Shown piece after piece: positions 22,011-34,633 of a stretch of DNA of 64,000 bases. Origin of the DNA: Riptortus pedestris (taxonomy: Eukaryota > Arthropoda > Insecta > Hemiptera > Alydidae); contig CM032231.1 of the NCBI GenBank assembly GCA_019009955.1, positions 112,516,001-112,580,000 on the forward strand, in the 5' to 3' direction. Positions within the stretch are counted from its first letter, which is position 1. Each line of letters begins with the position of its first letter. The translations under genes were made by a program, and so were the position numbers. The notes beneath the pieces are model-generated. The model was not told the origin of the DNA, ran no database searches, and saw only the letters and a list, made by a program, of their open reading frames with translations.

Positions 22011-25000
22011 TGAAATCAGCTAAATCTTTAGCTACCTTCGGGCCACGACAACTCCTAATGTAAATTTATTTAAGTTCATAGAGTATGAACCACTTACTAA
22101 GACAATAATGAAAAATATCTAATTTAGAGACGAGTCTACGGAAAACTGGTCACCTGCCGTCTAAATCGAAGTTTCCTAACCAGGGCATTCTAAATAAGGA
22201 ACAGCTTCGACTAAATGTCTCATTTAAACGATTGTTAAGGTGATTAAAGCAGCAGTGGGGCTTAAGCCGGTAATAAGTGAGCATGTGGAAGTGAGCACGT
22301 GCCTTAGATGAAAAGCGAGAGGGTGGTAGGCAATGACCCAGAGGAGGGGATGGTAACGAACCTTCTGACCCTCCGGCACACCCTTATGCCATCCATCAAA
22401 CAGGCCGTAATTCCCAGGGAGAGTAATGGTTACATATTGATTCCAACTTACTTAACTCAAATATGTCATCTATTAAGAATTCCGGGCAAAGCATTCATCC
22501 AAACATATACATGTTCAACGCCACAAAGGGAATTCATGCAAGATCAAAAATAAAGAAAAACATCACTATCATCATATCAGAATGGGTCTCTAAGAGCTCC
22601 GTTAGCTATAAAATAAACAGCTATAGATTCAATTAAAAGCAAACATTAAATAAACTACCAAGTTCTGAAAGCCAAAAGGTGAAACACTTGACTTCCAAAA
22701 AGAAATCCGAGAAACAGTCAATATTACCTAAATAAACGAATTATTTAAGGTATTACCTATTAGAAGAGATCTAAGAGGAAGGAGGTAGACAGAGTTTGAA
22801 GGCCACACCTCAAGCATTTGTGCCAAAGTCCATTAACTCATCCGTTCCCACAGACACTGTTGCTATCAGGCACCTTAATTTGGAGTCCTCGTTATCTCAC
22901 GCCAGAATTAGGAGTCTAAGTCATAACGTAACTAATGTTATCTTACGAGAAAAATCGTTGCCCTAAAAATGTCGGATGCCTTTTGTTCTCGTTTGCAGCG
23001 AGATCGAATCCTATAAGGAGGGGAATCATATTCCCTTCACTGACGGACAAGAGGACTACTTCGAAAACCAATCAAAAACAACCATAAACGCGCAATCCAA
23101 TTAAGTTATTAGCGCTGGCGTTGTTGACCAAACAATGATAAAACCTTTTTCCTCCAACTATCGACGAATAGTGACAATATCACTAACACCAAGGAAAAAG
23201 ACTTTAGGCACAAATTTGCACATTGTATCCAAAAAATTGAACAATTAAATGAATTATCAGAATGCGATTCGTAGTCTAAGTAACATAAAAATATGTCCTA
23301 GCTTCTTACTATCGCAGTAATATGGAAGAACTTCTAGAATGTTTTCTTCAAGAAGATAAATTTTGAAATACGAGTTCAACAAAAAAATCTTATAAATTAT
23401 AAATAAATAATGTTTATGAATAGCGTCAGCAGATACCTCGAAAAGCGAAGTTAGTGTTATTATTCGCGTGTAAAATATTGAAGGTAGGTATGGTCTCATT
23501 GTGTAGGTGAAAAGTATTTTTTTTTCTCTTGCCGACGTATGAGAACTAAGGATTAAGCTCATTAAAGACCGAAATCTGACCAGGTGGAATGTGAGTTTAC
23601 AGAATGAGTAAAATACAAAACGCAAATCTCCATTATTATACTTCGGATTGGAGGAAGTTATTACGGCATCAATAAAGGAGATAACACCAGCGAGGCATTT
23701 CTTAAATTCGAATATACGCTTAGTTTAAGCAGCATGCCGATTTTTGTTTTGATTTTAAATTACTCGGTTATGTGCTTGTGCTATGTGATTGTTTCTAAAA
23801 TGTCAATCACTATTTGTTAAGAAGCTTTATAAATAAGTTATGAAACCCGAGAGGAAAACATAAATAGAAACAAACAATGGAAACTGAGTGTTGAAGGTCT
23901 TCCTTCACAGGGAGATGAAAATAGCTATGCAAATACTGCGAATTTGGTGTTGGAGGTAATTTCTGCAAAGGACGTGGAAGAGGGAGTGCAAAAGAAGACT
24001 GAATAGGGAGTTAGACAGTGGCGTAGAGAATTCGGCGTGAACCTCTCTGCATTGTTCCGAGTACCGGAATCGGGGAGAACTCTTTTCTCTGACCTGCTCG
24101 GGTTAATCTGCCAATCCTTAGCGGGTGAGGTGGGGGTAAACAAAATGGCGAATCAAAGGACAAAATGAAGAGGTCAACCTTAGTTTTCTTCAAGCAAGAA
24201 GAAGAAAGCATAAGAAGGAAATGCTCCTTCTGCAAGTGAGCTCAGCCAAGCTAGACAAGTCATCAGTCAAGAGTTCCCTTCCAGTACAAAGATGTTCTGG
24301 AAAAACTATAAACTTGTAGACGAAGGAAAAGCAAATACAAGGTTCATTAAAATTATTAATACTACGAGTCTGGTCCTAAGGCCCGTCAGGTCAACCAGGA
24401 CCTGGTCCAGGATGGAAGGGCACTGACGATGATGCACTGTGATGATGTCATTTGAATAAACTTTTACTGTGGAAGTTAGGCTGTTTTTAATCAACCTTCA
24501 TTAACAGCACTAATATTTATTAGTGCAATACATTAAAAGTACTCAAGAAGTTGAAGTAAATGTGGAGAGTGACCGGTGTTAAACGACACTGGATTTCATA
24601 AAATAATATTTTAGTTATTTATAACAATAAGAATTTCATAAAATGTGTCAATGGCATAAATGACACTCACACTTCAATTTATGAATAATGATCTACATGT
24701 TCCTGCCTCCCTCAAACACACTGCATTTATGCAGTTTTTATTGGCTTCAGCCAGATAGGGTAAAGACAGTAAATGAAATCTTTGCCTCAAAATAAAATTA
24801 AATAAAGTGCAGGTAAATCAACATTACATAGCTAAAACTACCACCTACTTGCCAGTATATGTTTTCATGTGTCAATGGTGTATTTCATTGTAAAGCCATT
24901 TATTATATATAGTACTATGTATTTTCTTATATGTACAGTGAGCATACGAAAAATTTAATAATTTACTAAAACCCCGAAATCTTCCATCTCATTTTAGGAT

Positions 25001-25686
25001 TATGTCGACAATCAATGTAGTCGGCCTTCAAACAAACATACCATGAAACGATGAGAAGGAGGCGATGAGAATTCCCACCCACAGCTGTCTTCACAAACAA
25101 AAGATCTGACGTCACCAATTAGTAACTTGTTTAAAATAAAAACGTACAAAAATACATAGCTGCGGGCTGGGAGGGTGCTGACCACATGTTTCGCAGATGG
25201 TGTAACTCTTGAAGGAATTGCAAGCAAGGGCTAGATTTGTGTTTCTAACAGCAGATAAATTCTAACGTCTGCAGACACAAAGGAAATATTCAGTTGTATA
25301 GGAGTCACAGAATCCAGAGTAATCCAATCTTCCACGCCCCGTTTTTTTTTAGATCTCTTTTTCTTCCCTTGAAGATTTCAGGACTTATGCCCTCATTTTT
25401 ATGAGAATAATACCAACAACGTTCCAGAAGGGATTTGATAACTTTAGCTCTGATGATAATAACAGCAGACCTTGATAGAGTTAACAGTGTAATAAAAACA
25501 CTGCGCCTTCAAAATGAGGGAGTATCTGAATTACAGTGGACCCTATAATCAATTCGTTAGGCATAATGTAACCGCTGCACCTGATTTGTGCGGTCAATTT
25601 TGGCCATGCCGACATGACTAGTGACTCATCAACGAAACGACCAATATTAATCTTACCTACATTAGTCCAAACTCTGTTTAAACAAG
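22011..25686. other. No recognisable gene; a few GC-richer patches
   Basis: Slightly GC-rich patches at 22320-22420 and 24010-24140 have overlapping short frames on both strands, without motifs. A 122-codon minus-strand frame at 23257-23625 is rich in hydrophobic and aromatic residues from AT-rich codons and looks like chance. I could not place any of it in a family. Confidence 0.35.
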
Positions 25687-27137
25687 AAAGTCTGTTACGC
25701 AGGGGCTGCGTGAACAAAGCAAAATTTCCACGTGCTGGTACAACACGCTTTTGATCTCATATCAAAACATATTCCTTATTTCTATGTCAAAACCAGATGA
25801 GTCAACAAAAGGAGCAGGGGCGGGAATTTCTGAGGCTAAATACAAAAAACTACTCCCTGTATGTTTGAGTTACGAAAAAATGAATAGAACAACAATTGTA
25901 GACCATCAATAGTTTAACAAGGTTGGTCCTATAACATTTTTGAATCCGACTCATAATAAAGACAGTATTTTGAATCCCCCCCCCCACTATTCTAGGTCCG
26001 ACTTTCGGCAATAACAAATTTGATCTTTAGTGTTGACTGGAATGGTTAAATATGGATTATGATATAGATCAAGAAAACATCTTCGAAATAACGTAAAATC
26101 TTAATAGATGACGCCATCAAGAACGAATTTGCAAGTATCTTTTATAATGAAGGTCTCTTGAAAACAATATTTGTTATTTAAGCTTAGAATAAAGTAGTTC
26201 ATTATATTACAGCTTATTGTTTATATAAAATGAGTAGGAGTGGGGGTTTACTAAAGGCTGAAAACTAAAAAAATCGAAATATCTCAGTTAATATTAATGA
26301 TACAGAAAATATGTATATAACAACATTTATAGGTAATTAAATTTGCAATAAGATCGGTTCTATACACATTGTTGATCAGGTTTATAAAAATGAAAATGTT
26401 TCGAATTTTCGAAATTCCACTCCTCTAAACCCCTCTCCCCGCAGTGGGATGACAGCCGTTAACGAACTTGATCTTTCTTTTTACGTAAAACGCTTATATA
26501 TCAAGTCGGGTAACGATTAAACTAAAATTGTGCCCGCTAGAGCGGTAACAGGCAAACGTTAGAAATGTCCAATTTCCGAAAAATGTTCTCACATGTGCAT
26601 CCATCCTATCTAGGAGATGACGAAAATGATATCCGTTCAAAATTGTACACTCAAAAACACAAACACACACTCTAGTCTGTTACCGTCCTAGCGGTCGCAA
26701 TTCTTATTTGATTGTAACGAAACTCGATATATAATCGATTAATACAAAATTAAAAGAAAATTGAACCAGTGGGAGGAGGAGATTAGAAAGGCGGAATTTT
26801 GAAAATTCGAAATATATCTGTTATTATTCGTCGGATCGAAAAATTGTATAGGAACAATCTTATTGCAAATGTAATGTTCTATAAATGTTGTTATCTAAGC
26901 TTTTCAATATCTTGATTATTAACCGACATATTTGCATTTTTCAGTTTTTAATCTTTAGTGAACCCCCACTCCTACGCATGTCATATTAACAATAAGCCGT
27001 TATATTATGAAGCACATCATTTGAAGTCTACATACCAAATATTGTTCTCATTGACGCTTTACGTTTTGAGATAAATGCAAATAAGTGACACGTGGGAAAT
27101 CTGTTTAGTTAACACAGCCCCTGAGTGACGGATCTTT
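25687..27137. mobile_element. FB-A two-armed foldback element
   Basis: Both ends are FB-A termini facing inward: AAAGTCTGTTACGCAGGGGC on the left and, inverted, AAGATCCGTCACTCAGGGGC on the right. The left arm holds two diverged tandem monomers. The first is about 25860-26080 (ACAACAATTGTAGACC, C-run 25977-25985, TTTGATCTTTAGTG). The second is about 26225-26520 (GAGTAGGAGTGGGGGTTTAC, TTTGCAATAAGATCGGTTCT). The right arm carries a monomer inverted (26690-26990). The centre near 26530-26690 has GCTAGAGCGGTAACA facing TGTTACCGTCCTAGCGG. No transposase or long frame. The architecture fits a non-autonomous foldback DNA transposon; superfamily unassigned. Confidence 0.8.
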
Positions 27138-28029
27138 TATACAAGGCATTCAAGAATTTCCGGTTAATTGAACTAATACCGTATCACATCAATCACTGGA
27201 CTAGTGGCTACTAATGCGAATCGGGAGTAAAACATAGCCCCGATGACAGGCCGGGGCGGGAGATAGCCCGGAGCCCCAGGGAACACAGACATATGGAGAG
27301 GCTGGAGATCGCGGAGGCATCTCGACCAAGGGGGAGGTAGAGACCGTGAGAAATCCATTTGATTCGGCCATTCTCATTCCACAGCCAGCATCCACTACTA
27401 GCACGTCCTATAAGTGAATAATCAAAAGTAAAAAAAAGAGAGAAAAAAAAAGGACTTCCAGCAGATCTCTGGCAGACAAACGATTTTATTCACCTTCTTT
27501 CGATGGCGATTTAATCGGCCGGAAAATGAATTCCCAAGACAATTTTTAATGAAACCTTTGAAATGCTCCGAGCAATCTTATTTCATTACAATGGAGAGGA
27601 GGGGACATTTCTTATGATGAGGCGAAACGCGAATTAAATAAGCGGTTAGCGAGTAAATAAGGCCTGCTTAAAAACGCTAAATTCAGTATTTGGGGGTAAA
27701 ATATACAGAATAAAAAAGGAAATAGCCTTAGTCTAATCCCCTACTTTTTTAGAGTTTTTTCATTTCTAAGGGCCAAGTCAGGAGAAGAAAGAAGAATACT
27801 TGGCATGTTGAAATGTTATGAACAATCCTAAGACATTTTGAACATTACGTTGTTTTGTTAAGACATCCGCAATATCAAAATCATTTCGTATAAACCCTGG
27901 TTCAAGGCTTCACTCGTTCAACCAAGGCCTACACAGTAAAATTGTTTAAAGCAAAACGACATTCGAAACGTTCGGGCACATTATTGTTTCTTATTAAAGA
28001 AAAAACTATTGTCTTTGTATAAGCCCTTT
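27138..28029. other. No recognisable gene; GC-rich patch
   Basis: 27180-27410 is clearly GC-richer than its surroundings (runs such as GGCCGGGGCGGG), with overlapping minus-strand frames of about 60 codons. No family recognised. The rest is AT-rich. Confidence 0.35.
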
Positions 28030-28198
28030 TTACAGACGTGTTTCAATTCAACCTTTAGGCCTTCCCTACATGAGAAGGCAAAGGCCTAACTTCCCTAGGG
28101 GACCAGCTGTGCTAGGAAATGGGAGCCAGAACTCGAACTCACAACGTTTGACTTTAAAGTCCAGCAGTCTAACCGCTCTACCACGATGATCCCCTAAA
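28030..28198 (-). repeat. SINE-2, tRNA-derived
   Basis: In reverse complement a tRNA-like head (28121-28194) has A box TGGTAGAGCGG and B box GAGTTCGAGTTC at tRNA spacing, plus a partial anticodon arm around GGACTTTAAAGTC. The acceptor arms (GGGATCA and TGGCTCCC) pair imperfectly and the anticodon stem has a mismatch, so it is not a working tRNA. A non-tRNA body follows, CAGCTGGTCCCCTAGGGAAG and then GCCTTCTCATG. It differs from SINE-1. Target duplications were not resolved. Confidence 0.6.
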
Positions 28199-28374
28199 AG
28201 AGAAACTACACCAAAACCAAATTAAATTTATTTTCCATGTAAAAAATGTTCCTTCAAAGAACCGACAGTAAACCCTTAAATAGACGTACCGGAAAATGAC
28301 TATATTTCTATCAAAGGATCATTCATATGATTAATTGATTCGGCGATGTTGCTCTAAACAAAAGCATTTGTAAC

Positions 28375-28800
28375 TTAAAAAACAAAACAATACAAACAAA
28401 AAAAAATTAAAACAGAAATGGAACACAAAGCACAAAAAAAAAAGATAAGGAACACAAAACGCAAAAGGAACACAAACCAGAAAAGGAACACAGAACACAA
28501 AAGGAACACAAAACATAAAAGGATTACAAAACATAAAAGGATCACAACACAGAGAGAAAACACGAAAAACAGAGATGAAATCAAAACAGAAATGGGAAAG
28601 AAATAGAAACGCAACTCAAAACAGAACTGGAATAAAAAAAATAGAACACAAAAGGCGAAATTAAACACAAAAACTGAATGAAACAACTCCAAAAACATGA
28701 ATGGAAATTAAAAAACAAATATTGAACACAGCAAAGAAAAAAAATAAATGAACAAGAGAACAAATAAAGACAAAATTCAAAGCTAGGTGCAAAACTGTAA
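28375..28800. repeat. A-rich minisatellite (GGAACACAAAA type)
   Basis: Units of about 18 bp such as AAAAGGAACACAAAACACAA repeat with much variation, best between 28445 and 28560, then grade into AACAGAAATGGAA-like sequence. Long minus-strand frames here are repetitive Phe/Leu/Val/Cys strings produced by the repeat, not proteins. Similar A-rich units occur at 48100-48200. Confidence 0.75.
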
Positions 28801-30898
28801 ATCAAAACTATTGATATTGGACAATAGAGAAATCATTAATAAAATATTTAAATATTAAATAAATAAATCAATAATTAAAATAAAATTGGTGTATAAAATG
28901 AATAAAAGAAATTTAAAATGATTAAGGTTTACATAAAATATAAGTTTTTACTGGTGAGTATTTACATAAAACTCTGTACCTCCCTAAAAAACACTGGAGT
29001 GAGTGAAAACTAATACACCCACCGCTACACACACACTCTCTAAATATGCTAAATTGACTCTGCGTTAACAAAGTGGACTTTGTTTTGAATGATAATAAAA
29101 TACAAGTGACAAACATCCTTCATATGATTATACAGATTGCTTACATAGTAATAGATAATCTTGAGCCAACAAACGACCACTCTCAGACTAATTGTAATCA
29201 AAATATCGTGATAAGTTAAAACATAATTTAAACTAAAGTCCGCTATATAAATCCATTTTCTCAGCATTTTCTCCCCCCCCCCTCTCAACGTCTTCAAATT
29301 CAAACTTTTGGAATTACTCCTGATAATGCGATGAAGGTGTTAAAAAACATTTTAATTGAAGCAGTAAGGAACTCATTTACTTAGACAAAGTTTTTTAGTC
29401 ATTGAACTTTAGTCTACTCATCTACTAGGTAATCTTGTTTTTAAATTTGGTATCTTCAATAGAAGATAGAGTTCAAAATATTTCTGTACTAATTAAAAAA
29501 ACCGGAAAAAACCGTTATTTTCAAAACAAAAATAATCTCTGCGATATTTCAGATTACTATTATGATATTTAAAATTATCATAAGTAAATTTTATGTTAAT
29601 GAATAATATGACGGAAGCATTAGTACTTTTAACCATCATAATGTATAAAGTATTAAAGTTTAGGGTACTCAATGTTAAAATTGAATCATATTAAATGTAT
29701 TTGTATCCTATCATAAGCCTATACCAAGGTAACAGAACATAAATAACATTTTTATTTTAAAAAATATGAGTCCAGGATAAAATTTACTCTTTATAATTCC
29801 ATATATGGAAATTATGTACACACATTTTTTTTATTTTTATCTTATGTTGATTTAGTTATAGAAAATCGTGGACGCTTTGCTAACGGCTTGAACAAAACAT
29901 TACAATAAACTTCAAAAAGCTTTAGTGTAATTTGTATGTAAAAATTAAATGTAAAAAGGGTAAAATTTAACAAAATTACGTACAGAGATAAGCAGGAGGA
30001 ATTTAATTATCATTTTTAAAAGGAAATCTTCTAGAATGAAAAATTACAACATTGCCCTTAATATGCATAAATAAAAAAGCATTAGCATAAAAAGGAGAAC
30101 TCCAAAAAAAAATATAATTATATATATAAGCTCTGGAACAATTTCCAACTTCACGGAGAGCTCTCCAACAACTTTTTGCAGAGCTTCATTTGCAAATGGA
30201 GTCTTTTACTATTGTCCTTTAGATAAGGAAATAATACCTTTTTTTTTGCTTCCTTTTCTTTTCTTTTTTATCATTCTCACCAGCGGTTAAATAATAGTTT
30301 AGTTGCAAACCACCATGAGTGTTCTAGCTGACCAAGTGGAATGCTAATCGGCATGAAAATTAATATGCAGTTACAGAATATTTCTCTAACAAAACCTTAT
30401 TTTATAATATCTTTGTAAGAAAAACATTTCGCAAGGCGTGCCCGGTATCAGAGATATTTTTTTAAAATTCTAGGATCTCAGAATGTCGAAAACGTAATAT
30501 CGTTGGAGTATCATTAAAACACCTGGAGACTAATTTATCAGCTGCCTACTTGTTCTTAAAGTTATGAAGTTCCATATTCCCACCTTGTTGAAGGACAACA
30601 TTCAGTGATTCAATGAAGGCTCAACGATTCCAGAATATATTGGTTCACCCAATGGTTCTTTGATCACTAACGGATCTAACAGTTTTTCTCCTTAAACCGT
30701 ACTTTGGGACCGAGCCAACACTTAGCAAGATTCCTTCATTATTGGTTGAAGGTAACCACAGGCTAAGAAAGCCCAAGTCATATAGTCTGGGATGGCATCA
30801 CGGACCAACCATCGGTCTTAGAGGGAGTTGTCGTTGTTGGAAGCTGAAAATAACAGAATAATTCCCAAGTTCCAGAACGATTAGCTGAAGCTTTAGAC
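28801..30898. other. AT-rich DNA, no recognisable gene
   Basis: Very AT-rich with a C-run at 29273-29282. No transposon ends or coding motifs were seen. Confidence 0.45.
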
Positions 30899-31396
30899 AA
30901 TATGTGGGCAACCCCCGGCCCGCGGGCCAGATGCGGCTCGCGAGACATTTTGAAAAACCCAAACAAACAAAAATATTACACTACTTACTCCAAATGAGGA
31001 AGATGAGGAGAGATTTGTTCATTTTGCAGAAATTATAAATTCAATAAGTTCTTTTCATTGATGAAAGTTAATAAATCAAAACATCGTACAAGGGTAACTG
31101 ACGATAATTTGGAAAAACTTTTTCGTCTTTGTATCAGTGGACTTTATCCAAACATCGATGGATTAGTTTCCCAAATTCAAGCTCATTGATTGTACCATGT
31201 TGTATCTATTTTTTTTTTTAATTTCATTTTGTTATTTTAATTAATTGCATTATAATTACATTGTCGTTATAATTTCATGTCTGATATCTATCGTTAAAAA
31301 TTATGAGCACTACTTTAAAATGCACTACTTTTAAAAGCGGCACGTATTTGCACACTAAAGTTTGGCCCGCAACATATCAATGGTTGCCCAAACCTG
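30899..31396 (+). mobile_element. Degraded hAT DNA transposon, copy 2
   Basis: Left end AATATGTGGGCAACC and right end GGTTGCCCAAACCTG form inverted repeats. The flanking 8-mers CTTTAGAC (30891-30898) and CTCTAAAC (31397-31404) match at 6 of 8 positions, an eroded target duplication. A CG-rich block CCCGCGGGCC follows the left end. It shares the internal transposase tail with copy 1 but lacks that copy's 590-bp insert, so it shows the pre-insertion state. Confidence 0.8.
31060..31187 (+). pseudogene. hAT transposase C-terminal fragment, copy 2
   Basis: Translation gives MKVNKSKHRTRVTDDNLEK, then LCISGLYPNIDGLVSQIQAH and a stop at 31187-31189. This is the same peptide as at 10806 with a handful of changes. 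It is truncated at the N-terminus; no zinc finger or catalytic region is present. Confidence 0.65.
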
Positions 31397-31404
31397 CTCT
31401 AAAC

Positions 31405-32710
31405 TCTCATAGTTTGCGAGAACTTGTTTGTTTGTTTTGTCTTTGTTTATACTTATATTAAGAATAATTAAAATTTATTAGACTCTGTTGTCAACAGATA
31501 TATTCTCTTGCACTGAGTTGTCGAATTACAGTGTTATTGTGTTGTTTTTAGATCTTCGCTTTCCTAATAGAATTCCTCCTTTTTAGGGCTTTCATTCACA
31601 AACTGGTTCTTAGTTAGCTTTATTGTTACATTTTATTTTTTATTTATTCTTGTTTTAAAACTTTAATTGTTTCCAGAGTAAGAGTTATAGGAAAAATAAT
31701 GTAAATTAAAAGCATCAATTAAAAAATATTTTTTAATATGATACTAATGCTATTTACAGTAAAGCATTAACAACAATAAAAGAACTTAGCCCCAAAAGGT
31801 AAAGAACAGAAGGTGTAACTGTGCAGAATCTAAATATAAAAATAGGAGAAAAGAAATAAATAAACTTACAGATACTGAAGAAGAGGGAATTTCCAAATGG
31901 CAAAAAAGAAAAAAATAATCTAACTCATAATTCACTCTCTCTATCAAGGACAAGGCAGAAATAGATGTGTGGAAGTATATCAGACATGTGATGATATTCG
32001 AGTATGAATGAACTAGGCATCCCATTCATAAGAACAAGGCGAGACCAACGGAGAAGGTCACAACCCAAGATAATATGTTATTTGGCCGCCCATCCGAATA
32101 TCCTCAGAGCAACAACCTTTACATTGACCATAACAATAAATCGAGTAAGGGAGTCAAGGAAAAAAATACGCTAGGTTAGCATGGCAGAAAAAATAAAATT
32201 CAGAAACCTGGCAGGTGCAAACAAATAGTTTAAAAAGATCGTCATTCATAGGAATTGTGAACTAAGTAAATTTTCCACTTACTAGGTTGGCATAAAGGTA
32301 GTATAATAGCTTAACGTGAATGAGAGTGGAAGTTAACTGAAAGATGAAATTAATTTATAAAGTAGCATGCAACTACATTATTATTCAAGTAAAGAGGAAC
32401 GTGTACAGAAAATTGTTTTATACATGTAATGTTTAACACGCGAGAGTGTATGGGCAAATGGAAATGGGATTCTAACAAAAAGTACTAATAAATAGGAGTG
32501 GAGGAATTAGGATTTTATGCAACACAGAGGTAGAAAGGGGTAGGTAAGTGAACAATGAATTATTAATAACTTGAATTTTCGAATATGGAGAGCCTTCAAA
32601 TGATTAATTAAATAATGGAGACCATCCATAAAATGTTACACAAATTAGTACTAGGTACTATCATCCAAGCAGCTCAAGTTATCACCATATTTGTGTGTAT
32701 TTTTTTTCTA
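31405..32710. other. No recognisable gene
   Basis: AT-rich with short frames only. No element ends recognised. Confidence 0.4.
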
Positions 32711-33182
32711 CAGTAGTGTTGTTGGAAGTGAAGAATATTGTGTACTTGGAGAAAAGAAAAATTCAGTGTAGAAGTTTTTTTTTTGTTTGTTTTTTACCTC
32801 AGCGCTAAGCGCTTTCAAAGACTATTGTCTCTATCTTCAGAGCTATACATAAAAACAACAACATCAATAAAGTCAATATACACCATAACAAGACGATAAA
32901 ACATGCTAGCATCAATAACTAACATCACAAAAATAAATAAAAAAATAATGTAAATCTCTCACCCTCCGAGTTTTAATATTTGACCCATAATTATTTAGGT
33001 ATTTGCTTTTGTGTTGTTGTTTTTTTTATTAATTGGTGGTAGCATGTATTGTCACCTTGTTATGATGTATATAGATTTTATTGTTTTTTATGTGGTATGC
33101 TCTGAAGATGGAGACAATATGAAAGCGCTTAGTGCTGAAATAAAAAAACTCGTGAAGAATTGGACGTTTTATTTTCTCGAAG
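32711..33182. mobile_element. Small foldback element FB-B, copy 2
   Basis: The left arm (32711-32846) has CAGTAGTGTTGTTGGAAGTG, TGTGTACTTGGAGAAAAG, a T-run, CAGCGCTAAGCGCTTTCAAA and ATCTTCAGAGCT. The right arm (33097-33182) is its inverted partner from GCTCTGAAGATGGAGACAAT to GAATTGGACGTTTTATTTTC. About 250 bp of unrelated AT-rich DNA lies between them, unlike the copy at 9191 with its 20-nt spacer. No coding capacity. Confidence 0.7.
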
Positions 33183-34545
33183 TAATTATGTATATACTTA
33201 AATTCCTATTGGCACAATACTCCAAACTAACACATTTCTCCTTGGTATTATCCTCCAACCAACCACAGCGACACTTTTTAAGTAAAAGCTCCGCCATTCT
33301 TGTTGCTCAAATCTTTTTAAGAACATTGCATTTAACCTACAGATATAATTCATATAGTTATTTTTTTATCTAGTACCCTGTTGCAGATTTTTTATTTTGC
33401 AATAGTTGCAGTCGGTTGGTTGCTGGGTGTAATGAAGAATAGGCCCCTTATATTTTACAGAGAATACTCTACTTTTAGGTTACATATTTTTTTGTGATTA
33501 GATGACCATAGAGAAGGTACATACAGGAACCATGTCAGGTAGGAATCAAGGCTCATTAAATTGTAGTTTGCATACACACACAAGGTAATGGCTATCATTA
33601 GCTCGTTGTTGTTTTCATCCCCATGTAGATACAACCCAATAAATAATAAATACAATGATTAATGACAGACTTGTCGATATGATTCAGCAGAAGTTTTCCC
33701 CATTTGCCTATAATTCATTCATTAAAAACATTTTAAATTAATATATTATAATGAAATTTGGACAATGAATTTTAAAGATCTATTGTACACAACTGGAGAC
33801 ATATGTATAAACACTTTTAATAGTTTTATCGAATAAACGTAGATTTCCATGAGCAGCAATGACTCAAGATGTCGTCCCAGTCTCTTCTAGCACAAATTGC
33901 TTCGTCTGCTCATTGTAATCCATAGTTCTAACCATTCTAAATATCCTATGTAAACATGATTTGAAACTTAATGTTTATGTGATGTAATAGCCTAAAGTAG
34001 AGATTTTATTGTTAATAATGGGGGTTTAACAAAGGACAAATGGACCCATGGGGGTATGCATGCAAGTTAAAGAAGAACGTGAAGAACAACTATAACACCA
34101 TATGTGCATAACATTACCAACAATATTGATTGTATGGCATGTTTTGATCCGACCAACACAAATAGGTATTTGGTACGCTTTAGCCATAAATGACCCCTAG
34201 ATTGATATAAAACGTTCTAACACAATTTCGGCATCGACCCAACAAAAATATGTGTAGTCATAATCTAGTAGGTAGGATCCGTGTAAAATTGTCGGGGTAG
34301 AGGGGAAAAAAAGAAGAAAAGAAAGAAGGGATTACTAAGGAAGTGACACGAGATTTAGTTCGTGGCTACGAATTCTAATGAGGTCTTCTGAATTGAATAA
34401 GACCCCCCCCCTTTAACACATTTTTTACTCCTATGAAAAAAATATGATCGTAGATGTTGCTTATAGGAATGGTTCTCTAACATGCTTCAATTTAAACTAA
34501 ATCCACTCCAAACTTTTTGATTTTGAAGAATATGGATAAGTGTAA
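33183..34545. other. No recognisable gene
   Basis: AT-rich with a C-run at 34403-34411. The 120-codon frame at 33011-33373 overlaps the FB-B right arm and is hydrophobic by composition. No motif recognised. Confidence 0.4.
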
Positions 34546-34570
34546 AAGTGAGAGTGAGTGAGTGAGTGTC

Positions 34571-34611
<41 letters not shown>

Positions 34612-34633
34612 AATAGAGAGGGAGAGAGAGAGA
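34546..34633. repeat. Compound (GAGT)n(GT)n(GA)n microsatellite
   Basis: GAGT-like units are followed by (GT)n near 34570-34588 and (GA)n to 34633 with one interruption. Confidence 0.95.

Noticed and set aside
15660..27137. Helitron assignment for FB-A on the basis of the terminal hairpin
   Set aside because: Ends occur in inverted pairs and no CTRR terminus is visible after the hairpin. Left unassigned.
28121..28194. Functional tRNA on the minus strand
   Set aside because: The A and B boxes are good, but the acceptor and anticodon stems are mispaired and no standard anticodon fits a 7-nt loop. Better explained as a SINE head.
28331..28805. Several overlapping minus-strand frames with Phe/Cys/Val repeats
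   Set aside because: They are translations of the A-rich minisatellite; overlapping frames in all phases show the same low complexity.
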